From NCBI GenBank assembly GCA_964525965.1, contig CAZGKA010000085.1, forward strand, positions 1-30,706: 30,706 bases of DNA, read 5' to 3'. The position numbers were made by a program, and so were the translations under genes. The notes under the pieces were generated by a model. It was not told the DNA's origin. It worked only from the letters and a program-made list of their open reading frames with translations, and searched no databases. Source of the DNA: Methanodesulfokora sp964525965. Lineage in GTDB: Archaea; Korarchaeota; Korarchaeia; Korarchaeales; Korarchaeaceae. Each line of letters begins with the position of its first letter. Positions within the stretch are counted from its first letter, which is position 1. This document shows, piece after piece, positions 14,621-22,127 of the stretch.

Positions 14621-15612
14621 TCCGTTAAACACCTTCTCAGATCGATCAGCGGCCAGGCCAGGTCGTCTGGCCGCCACGTTGGTTTTATACGGCTGGCCTC
14701 AATATCAATGTATCCCCCCACCTGATAGGCGAGTATGGCGGTCCAGGCTATCATGGCTCCGTTATCTCTGGCCAGGGAGGGAGGGGGAGTCAAGAACTCG
14801 ACTCCTCGATCTTTACACATGACCTCAAGCTTTTTTCTGAGTCGGGGAGAGGCAGCCACTCCTCCCACAAGCAACAGCTCCTTCTTCCTCGTGTGGGCTA
14901 AGGCCCTCTCGGAGACCTCAACTATCATCGAGAGGCAGACCTCCATGAAGCTCCATACTACATCCTCTATCTTCTCTCCCCTACTTATGCGCCTCTCGGC
15001 CTCCGTGACTATACCGCTGAACGTCAGGTCCATTCCCTTGACTGTGTACGGTAGATCCACCCATCGACCTTTCATCTTATCCATAGATGGACCTGCGGGA
15101 AACGGGAGGCCTATGAGCCTTCCTAGCTTTTCTTGAGCGTTTCCGAAGCCGATATCCAGGGTTTCTCCGAGGATGCAGTATCTATCTCCCACGTGAGCTA
15201 TTATCTGAGTGTTACCTCCCGAGACGTACACGACTAGTGGGTCTCTGGCTCCCGTCACGAGCCTGCCTATCTCTATATGAGCTATGGGGTGGTTCACCCC
15301 GACCAAGGGAACTTTCAGCACCTGCGAAATCATCCTAGCGACAGCTCCCCCGATTGTCAGGGCCTGGCCTATCCCCGGGCCTTGAGAGAACCCTACCAAG
15401 TCTATGTCGTTCTTAGAGATCTGAGCCTCCTTAAGTGCTGCTCTCATGACCCTTGAAGCAACCTTTGAGTGATGTTCGGCGAGATCAAGCGGCCTCATAC
15501 CTCCCTCCGTGGAGACATAGCTGTCAGCAACGTTCGCCAGTATGTCCCCGTCAGATGATACAATCCCCACTCCAAAGGTGTGGGCAGTTGATTCTATCCC
15601 TAGAGCTATCAT
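14617..15612 (-). CDS. kae1: Kae1, tRNA N6-threonylcarbamoyladenosine transferase (KEOPS subunit)
   Basis: From ATG 15612 the protein is 331 aa and starts MIALGIESTAHTFGVGI, the standard Kae1 start. Metal ligands are H108 and H112 in NHPIAHIEIG, with LARDNGAMIAWTA near residue 285 for the aspartate. VYVSGGNTQI and LVGGVAASPRLRKKL are ASKHA-fold nucleotide motifs. Kae1 transfers threonylcarbamoyl to A37 of ANN-decoding tRNAs. An upstream extension to 15753 runs through the divergent map promoter and is rejected. Bud32 is neither fused nor adjacent. The stop overlaps the cmk start. Confidence 0.95.
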   Translation of the reverse strand: MIALGIESTAHTFGVGIVSSDGDILANVADSYVSTEGGMRPLDLAEHHSKVASRVMRAALKEAQISKNDIDLVGFSQGPGIGQALTIGGAVARMISQVLKVPLVGVNHPIAHIEIGRLVTGARDPLVVYVSGGNTQIIAHVGDRYCILGETLDIGFGNAQEKLGRLIGLPFPAGPSMDKMKGRWVDLPYTVKGMDLTFSGIVTEAERRISRGEKIEDVVWSFMEVCLSMIVEVSERALAHTRKKELLLVGGVAASPRLRKKLEVMCKDRGVEFLTPPPSLARDNGAMIAWTAILAYQVGGYIDIEASRIKPTWRPDDLAWPLIDLRRCLTE

Positions 15613-15639
15613 CGCTCCACAACAGATGTTGCTTGAGAG

Positions 15640-15653
15640 GTTATTTTTTAACT
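15640..15653. promoter_or_regulatory. Bidirectional TATA-like element between kae1 and map
   Basis: GTTATTTTTTAACT, nearly palindromic, is centred about 35 nt from both divergent starts (kae1 ATG 15612 and map ATG 15683). This spacing supports the shorter starts chosen for both genes and suggests one element serves both directions. Confidence 0.5.
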
Positions 15654-15682
15654 TCCTCGGGGACCCGGAAGAAGGGGATTGG

Positions 15683-16576
15683 ATGGAGCTTGAAGGATAC
15701 GCCAAAGCTGGGAGAGCTTTGGCATCAATACTGAATAAGTGGTCCTCCGCCATTAAGGAAGGGGACTCCCTGCTTGATATAGCGGAAAGAATTGAGAGGG
15801 AAATTCTCGATCTCGGTTTTAGACCGGCTTTCCCAGTTAATTTATCGCTTAATGAGATAGCGGCCCACTACACCCCTCCTCCAGGTGACCGGTCTGTTGT
15901 GCTGGAGGGATCCCTCCTGAAGCTCGATGTGGGGGTGGAGTTCGAAGGATACATAGTTGATGCTGCCAGAAGCATCTGCTTCAGTGAGAAACATGAACGG
16001 ATGGTTGAGGTAGCACGCCAGGCCTTCGATGCGGCTGTTAGACTGATGAAGCCGGGGACGAGGATCAGGGAGGTGAGCAAGGCCATATACGAGACTATTA
16101 AGTCTGAGGGATTCATTCCGATCAGAAACCTAGCAGGACATAAGATAACGAAATACAAGCTGCACTCCGGGGTCGATATACCTAACTCACCAACCTTGAG
16201 CTTTTACAAGCTTAAGGAGGGCGATGTCTTCGCCGTAGAACCATTCGTCACCGATAAGAAGTGTTCCGGTCTTGTCAAGGACGAGAAGTTCGCTTACATC
16301 TTCTCGTTTAAGGAGCCCGTGAGGACCTCCTCGTCCTTGGAGAAGAAGATACTTAAAATAGCTGCCAAAGATTTCCATGGTCTGCCCTTCTGTGCTAGAT
16401 GGCTAGTCGGCTTGGTTGGTAAAAAAGACCTTGACAGAGCTCTGAGAAGTCTGATAAAGAAGGGTGGCATATATGCCTATCCCGTGCTCGTGGAGATGAG
16501 ATCTTGCACCGTGGCCCAGTACGAAAACACGGTCTTTATCACGAACGATGGCCCCGTTATCCTTACTGAGCTTTAG
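15683..16576 (+). CDS. map: Methionine aminopeptidase, type 2
   Basis: From ATG 15683 the protein is 297 aa and begins MELEGYAKAGRALASI, matching the archaeal MetAP start. The pita-bread metal ligands are D82 and D93 (LKLDVGVEFEGYIVDAA), H153 (LAGHKI), E186 (FAVEPFVT) and E281 (YENTVFI), with H62 in the substrate site. The type 2 insert lies between H153 and E186-E281. It removes initiator methionine from nascent proteins. GAAGGGGAT precedes the ATG. Longer in-frame extensions to 15542 overlap kae1 and are not favoured. hjc follows after 11 bp. Confidence 0.95.
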   Translation: MELEGYAKAGRALASILNKWSSAIKEGDSLLDIAERIEREILDLGFRPAFPVNLSLNEIAAHYTPPPGDRSVVLEGSLLKLDVGVEFEGYIVDAARSICFSEKHERMVEVARQAFDAAVRLMKPGTRIREVSKAIYETIKSEGFIPIRNLAGHKITKYKLHSGVDIPNSPTLSFYKLKEGDVFAVEPFVTDKKCSGLVKDEKFAYIFSFKEPVRTSSSLEKKILKIAAKDFHGLPFCARWLVGLVGKKDLDRALRSLIKKGGIYAYPVLVEMRSCTVAQYENTVFITNDGPVILTEL

Positions 16577-16587
16577 TGTGATGAGAA

Positions 16588-17004
16588 ATGGTTAGAAAGG
16601 GCGTCAGATCAGAGAGATCCCTTCTAGACTTCTTATGGAAAAATGGGGTCGCTGCACTAAGAGTGGCTGGAAGCGGATCTACAGGACATCCGTCCTCCGA
16701 TATAATCGCGGGGTATCACGGCAGAATTGTGGTCATAGAGGTTAAGAGCACTAGAAAGGAGGCCGTCTATCTAGACAACACGAGGGTGACCTCCTTGAGG
16801 GCTCTGGCTGAGAAGATTGGGGGGGAAGCCTGGATAGCTGTTAAGTTCCTCCCAAGGAGAAAGTTCTTCTTCATAAGGCTGGAGGATTTAGAGCCCGCCG
16901 GAAGGGGATGGAAGATAAGTAGGGGGCTGGTTGACAGGAAGGGGGTGGATCAGTCCTCCTTCGTTCACATCCTTCTGGGGAGGGTATCGCAGATAGAAGT
17001 TTGA
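16588..17004 (+). CDS. hjc: Holliday junction resolvase Hjc
   Basis: The 138-aa length is typical for archaeal Hjc. The nuclease core shows E9 in RSERSLLDFL, RVAGSGSTGHPSSDII (R25, D38) and VVIEVKST (E51, K53), the PD-(D/E)xK metal site. Hjc cuts four-way junctions symmetrically as a dimer in recombination and fork repair. The C-terminal extension beyond the core (about residues 110-138) is not conserved in my memory of the family. It sits 11 bp after map and ends tail-to-tail with endA, only 6 bp away. Confidence 0.93.
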   Translation: MVRKGVRSERSLLDFLWKNGVAALRVAGSGSTGHPSSDIIAGYHGRIVVIEVKSTRKEAVYLDNTRVTSLRALAEKIGGEAWIAVKFLPRRKFFFIRLEDLEPAGRGWKISRGLVDRKGVDQSSFVHILLGRVSQIEV

Positions 17005-17010
17005 TATTTC

Positions 17011-18090
17011 TTATATACCACTCCAGAAAACTCTATAATTAAGCAACTTTGTGGCTGTTATAACGCTGACCACGAGCTCCTTCCTGACACTGGAGGCTAT
17101 CCTTCCGGCCCTTATGATGTCGACAGGGCTCACTTTCTCGGTAAGTTTGCTCACCAGGCATAGGTAAGGTGCATGATCCAGGCCGGGACCTTCCCTGTAT
17201 ATCATGTAATGGACGCCGTACTTCGGAGCTGGCTTAACCACGTATCCCAAGTCCCTCCAGTATGTGAACACCTTCATCTTGTCATCGAAATCCCTCTTTA
17301 TTCTCCTGCCTAAGTTCTCCAGATCATTGCTATCGATGATGTTCCCGAGAGGATCTCTTATTTCTAGAATGCCTTTCTTGTTCAGGTACAGGGCCTCAAA
17401 GATATTCAGCTGAAGAGGCTCCTCAAACCTGGTCCCTGGAGCCACTTTTTTAAGTCCAACAGGGTGTCCCCAGAAACCGCTTGAGTAAAGTTCATTCGCC
17501 ACATCCCTGTCCCAAACGAATACCCTATCGTAGATTAGGGTTCCCTCCCCGCTAATTCCCGGCAACGGCCGATTTATCTTCTCTGGTTCGTATAGGGACG
17601 CTGTGTAATATATTACATCAAGTCTATCGTCCACAACCGCCAACAGGAGCTCCTTTCTCAACCTCCTAGCTGTAACTAGCGCGTCTATTAGTTCCTTATG
17701 AGAGAGGAGCACCTCTTCCTGAAGAGGGAGGGCGAGCTGTTTTCCCACCTTCTCCCCGATTCTGGCTCCGGGTGGATAGATCCTAAGAAACGGGGTTCTT
17801 CGCTCTTGAACAACCACCAAGGATTTGTCTCGCAGATCGGAGTAAACTATGAACTTCAGAAAATTGTCCCCCTTTTCCGCCGCCATCTTCTTCAGGAGCT
17901 CCTTGAAATCCACGTCCACCTTAACTATTCCTCTTTTTATGAGATATGCCGCCTCCACTAAGTCCAGCTCTAGTTTCTCTCCCTTGAGCTCGCCGTACCC
18001 CTTACTGTGAAGCTTTTTTACATCTTTTCCCTCTAAGATCAGGAGCTCCCCTTCCCAGCGGGCTTCCAGATGTTCCATGATCCTCACCAT
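17011..18090 (-). CDS. endA: tRNA splicing endonuclease, two-repeat fused form
   Basis: The 359-aa protein holds two copies of the EndA unit. The N-terminal-domain signature appears twice: LDLVEAAYLIKRGIVKV (about 43-59) and LNIFEALYLNKKGILEI (about 228-244). The second nuclease domain has Y298 (HYMIY), H306 (LDHAPY) and K337 (VRKEL), with the H-to-K spacing of 31 seen in characterised enzymes. The first repeat keeps a tyrosine (RIYPP) and a lysine (LRKEL) but no histidine in place, so it looks structural. This is the homodimer-type arrangement known from euryarchaea. An in-frame ATG at 18078 has a closer GGTGAGG site. It follows the Gfo/Idh gene by 3 bp. Confidence 0.92.
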   Translation of the reverse strand: MVRIMEHLEARWEGELLILEGKDVKKLHSKGYGELKGEKLELDLVEAAYLIKRGIVKVDVDFKELLKKMAAEKGDNFLKFIVYSDLRDKSLVVVQERRTPFLRIYPPGARIGEKVGKQLALPLQEEVLLSHKELIDALVTARRLRKELLLAVVDDRLDVIYYTASLYEPEKINRPLPGISGEGTLIYDRVFVWDRDVANELYSSGFWGHPVGLKKVAPGTRFEEPLQLNIFEALYLNKKGILEIRDPLGNIIDSNDLENLGRRIKRDFDDKMKVFTYWRDLGYVVKPAPKYGVHYMIYREGPGLDHAPYLCLVSKLTEKVSPVDIIRAGRIASSVRKELVVSVITATKLLNYRVFWSGI

Positions 18091-18093
18091 AAC

Positions 18094-19023
18094 TCAGAGC
18101 TTGTTTTCTAATCCATCAAAAAGGGTCTCAAGGACATCCTTGGCAAATGAAGCGTTTATCTGAGGATCTTTCCCGACGGATACAAAATCTACAAAGGTTT
18201 GTAGCTCCTCTAGAAGGGGTTCTTTGCGCCTCACGGGTGGTATGAACGTTCCTTCGTGCTTGTCTAGGATTAACTGTTGATTTAAGTAATCCAAGACGGC
18301 ACTTCCATAAGACCCTGTGAATCTCATTCTCCTCACCCCTATGGGAGTGAGCCAGTTCGAGACTATTATTCCGGATGCCGCTCCCTTCTTGAAGTTCAGG
18401 AGCAGAACGACCAAATCTTCATATCTGTCGGAGCTCTTATTTGACACATAGGCCCTAGACTGAGGTCTGTCCTCTAGAAGCCACATTTGTACATAGAGTT
18501 CGTGTATCGCTAGATCCAAAGATACTCCAATGTTCCACTTGAGATTCCTCTTGGGGACTCTCCCTATCCTCTCAGACGAGAGGACGAGCGGTTCGCCCAG
18601 CTCTTCCTTTTGAATTCTCTCCTTGAGGGCTCTGACAGCAGGATTGAATAGCTCTATGAAGCCGGGCATGAAAATTGATCCCGTCGATTCCACCTTGGAG
18701 ATAAGTTTAGAGAGCTCCTGTCTGCTCGTTGCTAGAGGTTTCTCTAGAAGTACCGCCGCACCGGAATCCATGGCTACTATTGCTGTCTCGGTCAAGTATT
18801 GGGGCGTCACGGCTATGCTTACAGCATCGAGGTTCTCCTTTCGTATCATTTTTTCGACGTCTGTGTACGCTTCGACGTTATACTTCTCAGCTAAAGATCT
18901 AGCAGCGGAAGGATTGATGTCAGCTACAGCAATGAGGTCAGCTCCGGAAACCTCCCGGAAGACCCTAGCGTGAGCATTACCGAACCAACCACAGCCGACA
19001 ACTCCTACCCTAACACGCCTCAT
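18094..19023 (-). CDS. Gfo/Idh/MocA-family oxidoreductase
   Basis: The 309-aa protein has an N-terminal Rossmann fold, VGVVGCGWFGNAHARVF (GxGxxG), the acidic ADP-ribose contact VADINPSAA, and the family lysine motif LLEKPLATS (lysine about residue 94). The C-terminal half is the mixed alpha/beta substrate domain with RRMRFTGSYGSAVLDYL. It is probably an NAD(P)-dependent sugar or inositol dehydrogenase; the substrate is unknown. It is encoded 3 bp upstream of endA, a probable operon with no obvious functional link, and is divergent from the UbiA gene. Confidence 0.88.
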   Translation of the reverse strand: MRRVRVGVVGCGWFGNAHARVFREVSGADLIAVADINPSAARSLAEKYNVEAYTDVEKMIRKENLDAVSIAVTPQYLTETAIVAMDSGAAVLLEKPLATSRQELSKLISKVESTGSIFMPGFIELFNPAVRALKERIQKEELGEPLVLSSERIGRVPKRNLKWNIGVSLDLAIHELYVQMWLLEDRPQSRAYVSNKSSDRYEDLVVLLLNFKKGAASGIIVSNWLTPIGVRRMRFTGSYGSAVLDYLNQQLILDKHEGTFIPPVRRKEPLLEELQTFVDFVSVGKDPQINASFAKDVLETLFDGLENKL

Positions 19024-19050
19024 TGAACCAGCCTTCCAGGAGCGGAGGAA

Positions 19051-19075
19051 CTTTTTTGTATTTAAGACTTTAAAC
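19051..19075. promoter_or_regulatory. A/T-rich promoter region between the Gfo/Idh and UbiA genes
   Basis: The 67-bp divergent gap contains TTTTTTGTATTTAAG followed by CTTTAAAC. On the minus strand CTTAAATAC lies about 35 nt before the Gfo/Idh start. On the plus strand either box lies 20-35 nt before the UbiA ATG. The exact box for each gene cannot be assigned by eye. Confidence 0.4.
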
Positions 19076-19090
19076 CCCTCGTGACCGCTT

Positions 19091-19945
19091 ATGAACCGGC
19101 AGCTTGGTGCTTATGTCGAGCTGACAAGGCCGAAAAACGCAATAATGTCGATGTTGGGGACTCTAGTTGGATGGCTCGCTGTTAACACTGCCGTGGACTA
19201 CAACCTCCTCCTAGCAATGATCGTCCCCCCTCTCGTGCTAGCAGGTGGCAACGCCATAAACGACTACTTTGATGTGGACATAGACCAAGTTAACAGGCCT
19301 CACAGACCGATCCCAAGCGGAAGGATCAGTAGAAGAGATGCTCTTCAGATTTATCTCATCCTTTCGAGCGCCGGAGTGTGCATTTCGCTTTTATTAGGGT
19401 TTGTTCAGTTCATATTGGCGCTCGTCTTCTCAGCAGCCTGGTATGCATACGGAAGATGGATCAAGAGAACAGGCCTCCCGGGCAACATATTGGTGAGCGC
19501 TGGAGTGGCATGTACACTGATCTTTGGCGGTGTAACGGCGGGGGTGCCCAACCTCAGGCTTGCTCTGTACACCTTGATAGCTTTCTCGGTTAACCTCATG
19601 AGGGAGATCGTGAAGGACGTGGAAGATATCCCCGGAGATTCCGCTGTTGGCCTGAGGACCCTACCGATAAGACTGGGAGTTAGAAAAACTGGTGTCTTTC
19701 TCTCTGTTCTCGGCATATTATCCGTAATTTTCTCCGTTCTTCCCATCGTGTTAGGACTAGCTGGTCTTCTGTATGAGGTTACGATCGTCCCTGCCTTAAT
19801 TTTGTTAGTCGCTTCATCGATCTACAGCCTCCGGGTAAATCATGAGTCTGCCGGCAAATTATCCGGTATGTTGAAGGCGGCTATGCTACTAGGACTGTTG
19901 GCGATGATGTTAGATCCTTTGACCGCTGGCCTTGTCTGGAGATAA
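19091..19945 (+). CDS. UbiA-type prenyltransferase, probable digeranylgeranylglyceryl phosphate synthase
   Basis: The 284-aa protein has about eight or nine hydrophobic segments. The two Asp-rich prenyl-diphosphate motifs are NAINDYFDVDIDQVNRP (residues 54-70) and KDVEDIPGD (175-183), followed by RTLPIRLG. An adjacent HRPIPSGRIS block is typical of the archaeal DGGGP synthase. That enzyme adds the second geranylgeranyl chain in archaeal ether-lipid synthesis in the membrane. A quinone or heme prenyltransferase is less likely given this motif set. It converges with the CBS gene 17 bp away; A-run sequence (AAAAAAAGAG) lies in the gap. Confidence 0.88.
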   Translation: MNRQLGAYVELTRPKNAIMSMLGTLVGWLAVNTAVDYNLLLAMIVPPLVLAGGNAINDYFDVDIDQVNRPHRPIPSGRISRRDALQIYLILSSAGVCISLLLGFVQFILALVFSAAWYAYGRWIKRTGLPGNILVSAGVACTLIFGGVTAGVPNLRLALYTLIAFSVNLMREIVKDVEDIPGDSAVGLRTLPIRLGVRKTGVFLSVLGILSVIFSVLPIVLGLAGLLYEVTIVPALILLVASSIYSLRVNHESAGKLSGMLKAAMLLGLLAMMLDPLTAGLVWR

Positions 19946-19962
19946 AAAAAGAGAGGCTAGCT

Positions 19963-20775
19963 CTATGGGCTCCTCTCATATATACGGACTAGAATCGATT
20001 TTCTCTCCAACACGCCCAACAACTCTCTTTTTTCGCCAAGAACAGGCAATGCCGGCTCTCTAGCTTCTATAAACCTACCGACCGCAGATCTTATATCCTC
20101 GCTGGGATTCAGTGTCTGTGGGAGCTCGTTCATTACGTCCTCGACCAATATCTTCCTCACCAAGGTATCTTGATGCACAACTTCTGTTTCAGTTCGAACC
20201 CTATAGAACGCCCTTGCCAACGCTCTTTCCGTGACGACTCCGAGAAAGTTGCCGCCCTCTACGACAGGAAGGATCCTAGCTCCCGTCTCCAACATTATAG
20301 ATCTAGCATGGACTATCCTGCTTATGGGCATTACTTTCGGATAGGTCGTCTTCATCAGGTCTTTAACAGGTGCGGAGGGAGGTTCAAGGCTTCTCACTAT
20401 ATCCGTCTCGGACACGACGCCTATCGGAAGACGTTCCTCGTTTACAACTGGTAGAAAGCTGAAGTCGTTCTCTATCATGAGCTTCATGGCTTTTGTGATC
20501 TTGTCTTTACGATCTACCACAACAGGAGGTTCGCTCATCACAGCGCTGACGTGGATTCTCGTCACGGGCGTGTTCTTGAACCTGGACGATCCTAAAACAT
20601 CCATGAGATCCCATGTTGAGAGGACGCCCACGACCCTTCCCTTATCGTTCGTTATTACTAGGTGGGCTATCTCCTTGTCGTTCATGAGTTCCAGAGCCTC
20701 TCCTATGGGCCTATCCTTAACTATACATATAGCTGGACTAGTCATTATAGCTTCAACCGGATCCTCTGCATGCAA
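19963..20775 (-). CDS. CBS-domain protein with four CBS motifs
   Basis: The 270-aa protein consists of four CBS repeats: about residues 5-58 (VEAIMTSPAICIVKD to VGVLSTWDLMDVLG), 75-128 (VSAVMSEPPVVVDRK to PIGVVSETDIVRSL), 133-190 (VKDLMKTTYPKVMPI to FLGVVTERALARAF) and 212-266 (VEDVMNELPQTLNPS to LLGVLERKSILVRI). There is no catalytic or DNA-binding domain. CBS pairs commonly bind adenine nucleotides, so it may be an energy sensor. The start overlaps the preceding CBS gene by 23 bp. It is the third of three consecutive CBS genes. Confidence 0.88.
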   Translation of the reverse strand: MHAEDPVEAIMTSPAICIVKDRPIGEALELMNDKEIAHLVITNDKGRVVGVLSTWDLMDVLGSSRFKNTPVTRIHVSAVMSEPPVVVDRKDKITKAMKLMIENDFSFLPVVNEERLPIGVVSETDIVRSLEPPSAPVKDLMKTTYPKVMPISRIVHARSIMLETGARILPVVEGGNFLGVVTERALARAFYRVRTETEVVHQDTLVRKILVEDVMNELPQTLNPSEDIRSAVGRFIEAREPALPVLGEKRELLGVLERKSILVRIYERSP

Positions 20776-21607
20776 GATAGATCCCTCTCACCACGCCTCT
20801 CTTGGTTAATATCCCAACCAACCTTTTATTTTCTACTACCGGAAGGCCAGGAACGTTCCACTCCAGCAGTAACCTGCTAGCATTTGAAAGGTCCATCTCA
20901 GGGCTTAGAAAAACATCTACTTTGTGAACGAACTCTGAAACTCTTCTCTGCTTAACGTCCATAGAGATTCTGCCTGATCTGGCATCTAAAACCTCATATT
21001 TCTTGGAGGCATCTAGACCAAAGAAGATTATGTTGCTCTCACTGAGGATCCCAAATGAGTTGAGTAGTTGAACCAAGAGCGCTTCCTCTTTACCCGTGTA
21101 AAGCAAACGAGCCGCCTTCTTTAAGGGGGTGCCTTCCCGAAGGACGACTGGTCGTTTCATACAGTCCCTAACCTTAACGATCCCCTTTATTTTATCGGCA
21201 ACCGCTCTCACTATGTCCGTCTTGGTCAGGAGTCCAACAAGCCTACCGTCGGAAAGGACCGGAAGAGCACTTATCCTTCTCGTGGTCATTTTAGCTGCCG
21301 CTTCAACGAGCAGGTCGTCCGTTCCTATAGTTATGGGGTTGGGAGTCATTATTCTGTCTACCAGATGATTTTCCCACGATCTCCATCTCCAAGGAGCTCC
21401 TCCTCTAGCCATAGCTCTGAGAACGTCAGAGATGGAGACTATCCCTAGGAGTTTCCCGTGCTCGCCGATCACCGGGAAGTGGTGAAACTTTCTCTCCAGT
21501 ATCAGATTCTTAACATAACCTAGATTATCATATGAATGTACAACAGTCACCGGAGACGACATATAGTCCCTCACTTTAATGCTCGAAAACATTCCCCGAT
21601 CCCTCAT
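20753..21607 (-). CDS. CBS-domain protein with four CBS motifs
   Basis: The 284-aa protein has CBS motifs at about residues 11-65 (KVRDYMSSPVTVVHS to LGIVSISDVLRAM), 86-139 (VDRIMTPNPITIGTD to VGLLTKTDIVRAVA), 145-200 (a degenerate one starting VRDCMKRPVVLREG and lacking the usual G-I-V-T end) and 225-278 (HKVDVFLSPEMDLSN to VGILTKRGVVRGIY). The third motif's loss of consensus suggests it no longer binds a nucleotide. An in-frame ATG at 21592 is possible. It overlaps the next CBS gene by 23 bp and follows the two-motif gene by 22 bp. Confidence 0.87.
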   Translation of the reverse strand: MRDRGMFSSIKVRDYMSSPVTVVHSYDNLGYVKNLILERKFHHFPVIGEHGKLLGIVSISDVLRAMARGGAPWRWRSWENHLVDRIMTPNPITIGTDDLLVEAAAKMTTRRISALPVLSDGRLVGLLTKTDIVRAVADKIKGIVKVRDCMKRPVVLREGTPLKKAARLLYTGKEEALLVQLLNSFGILSESNIIFFGLDASKKYEVLDARSGRISMDVKQRRVSEFVHKVDVFLSPEMDLSNASRLLLEWNVPGLPVVENKRLVGILTKRGVVRGIYLACRGSG

Positions 21608-21629
21608 ATTTACAAAAAGTTGAAAAAAC

Positions 21630-22121
21630 TCATATGAGGCCCCACCCGGGACGACCTCTGGCCTGCCTCAGCTTTTCGGAGAGTATGAAGTATATGTGTG
21701 GGGCTATCCTTATTATGTCCCTAGCCGATACTATCCCGACTATCTCGCCCTTGTTGTTCGTGACGATGAGCCTTCTTATCCCTTTCTCGACCATCTTTCT
21801 TGCGGCCTCCATCAATCCAGTGTTCTCCTTTATCGTTATTGGATCTCTGGTCATTATCTCCTCAACCAAGACTGTGTCGGGGGTCCTCCCAGAGAGCTCA
21901 GCCACATACCTCACTACGATGTCTCTCTCGGTGACTATACCGACGACCTTCCCGCTCTCCAAGACCACGACCGAACCTATGTTGTTCTCCTTCATCAACT
22001 CAGCCACATCTTTTACTGTAGCTCTGGGGGGAACCGAAATTATGTTGCGGCTCATTATCTCTGATACAAAGAAGTTGAGATCCTCCAAGTCTCTCCTTCT
22101 GGGAGGAATGGGCGACAGCAT
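21630..22121 (-). CDS. CBS-domain protein with two CBS motifs
   Basis: The 163-aa protein has one Bateman module: SEIMSRNIISVPPRATVKD to VGIVTERDIVVRYV (about 20-73) and VEEIMTRDPITIKENTG to VGIVSARDIIRIAP (about 86-142). Both motifs end in the G-I-V-T/S-x-R-D pattern linked to ribose contacts, so nucleotide binding is likely. The N-terminus is short and basic (PPRRRDLED). It is first in the row of three CBS genes, 6 bp downstream of the Rqc2 gene on the same strand, so all four may be co-transcribed. Confidence 0.88.
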   Translation of the reverse strand: MLSPIPPRRRDLEDLNFFVSEIMSRNIISVPPRATVKDVAELMKENNIGSVVVLESGKVVGIVTERDIVVRYVAELSGRTPDTVLVEEIMTRDPITIKENTGLMEAARKMVEKGIRRLIVTNNKGEIVGIVSARDIIRIAPHIYFILSEKLRQARGRPGWGLI

Positions 22122-22127
22122 GTGAAA

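Noticed and set aside
15542..15753. Overlapping long N-terminal extensions of map (plus) and kae1 (minus).
   Set aside because: Both extend past family-typical starts into each other's coding sequence, and the A/T promoter element at 15640-15653 lies within them. The short starts match the families.
21634..22125. A 163-aa plus-strand frame antisense to the two-motif CBS gene.
   Set aside because: It mirrors the CBS gene codon for codon; the minus-strand reading has both CBS motifs.
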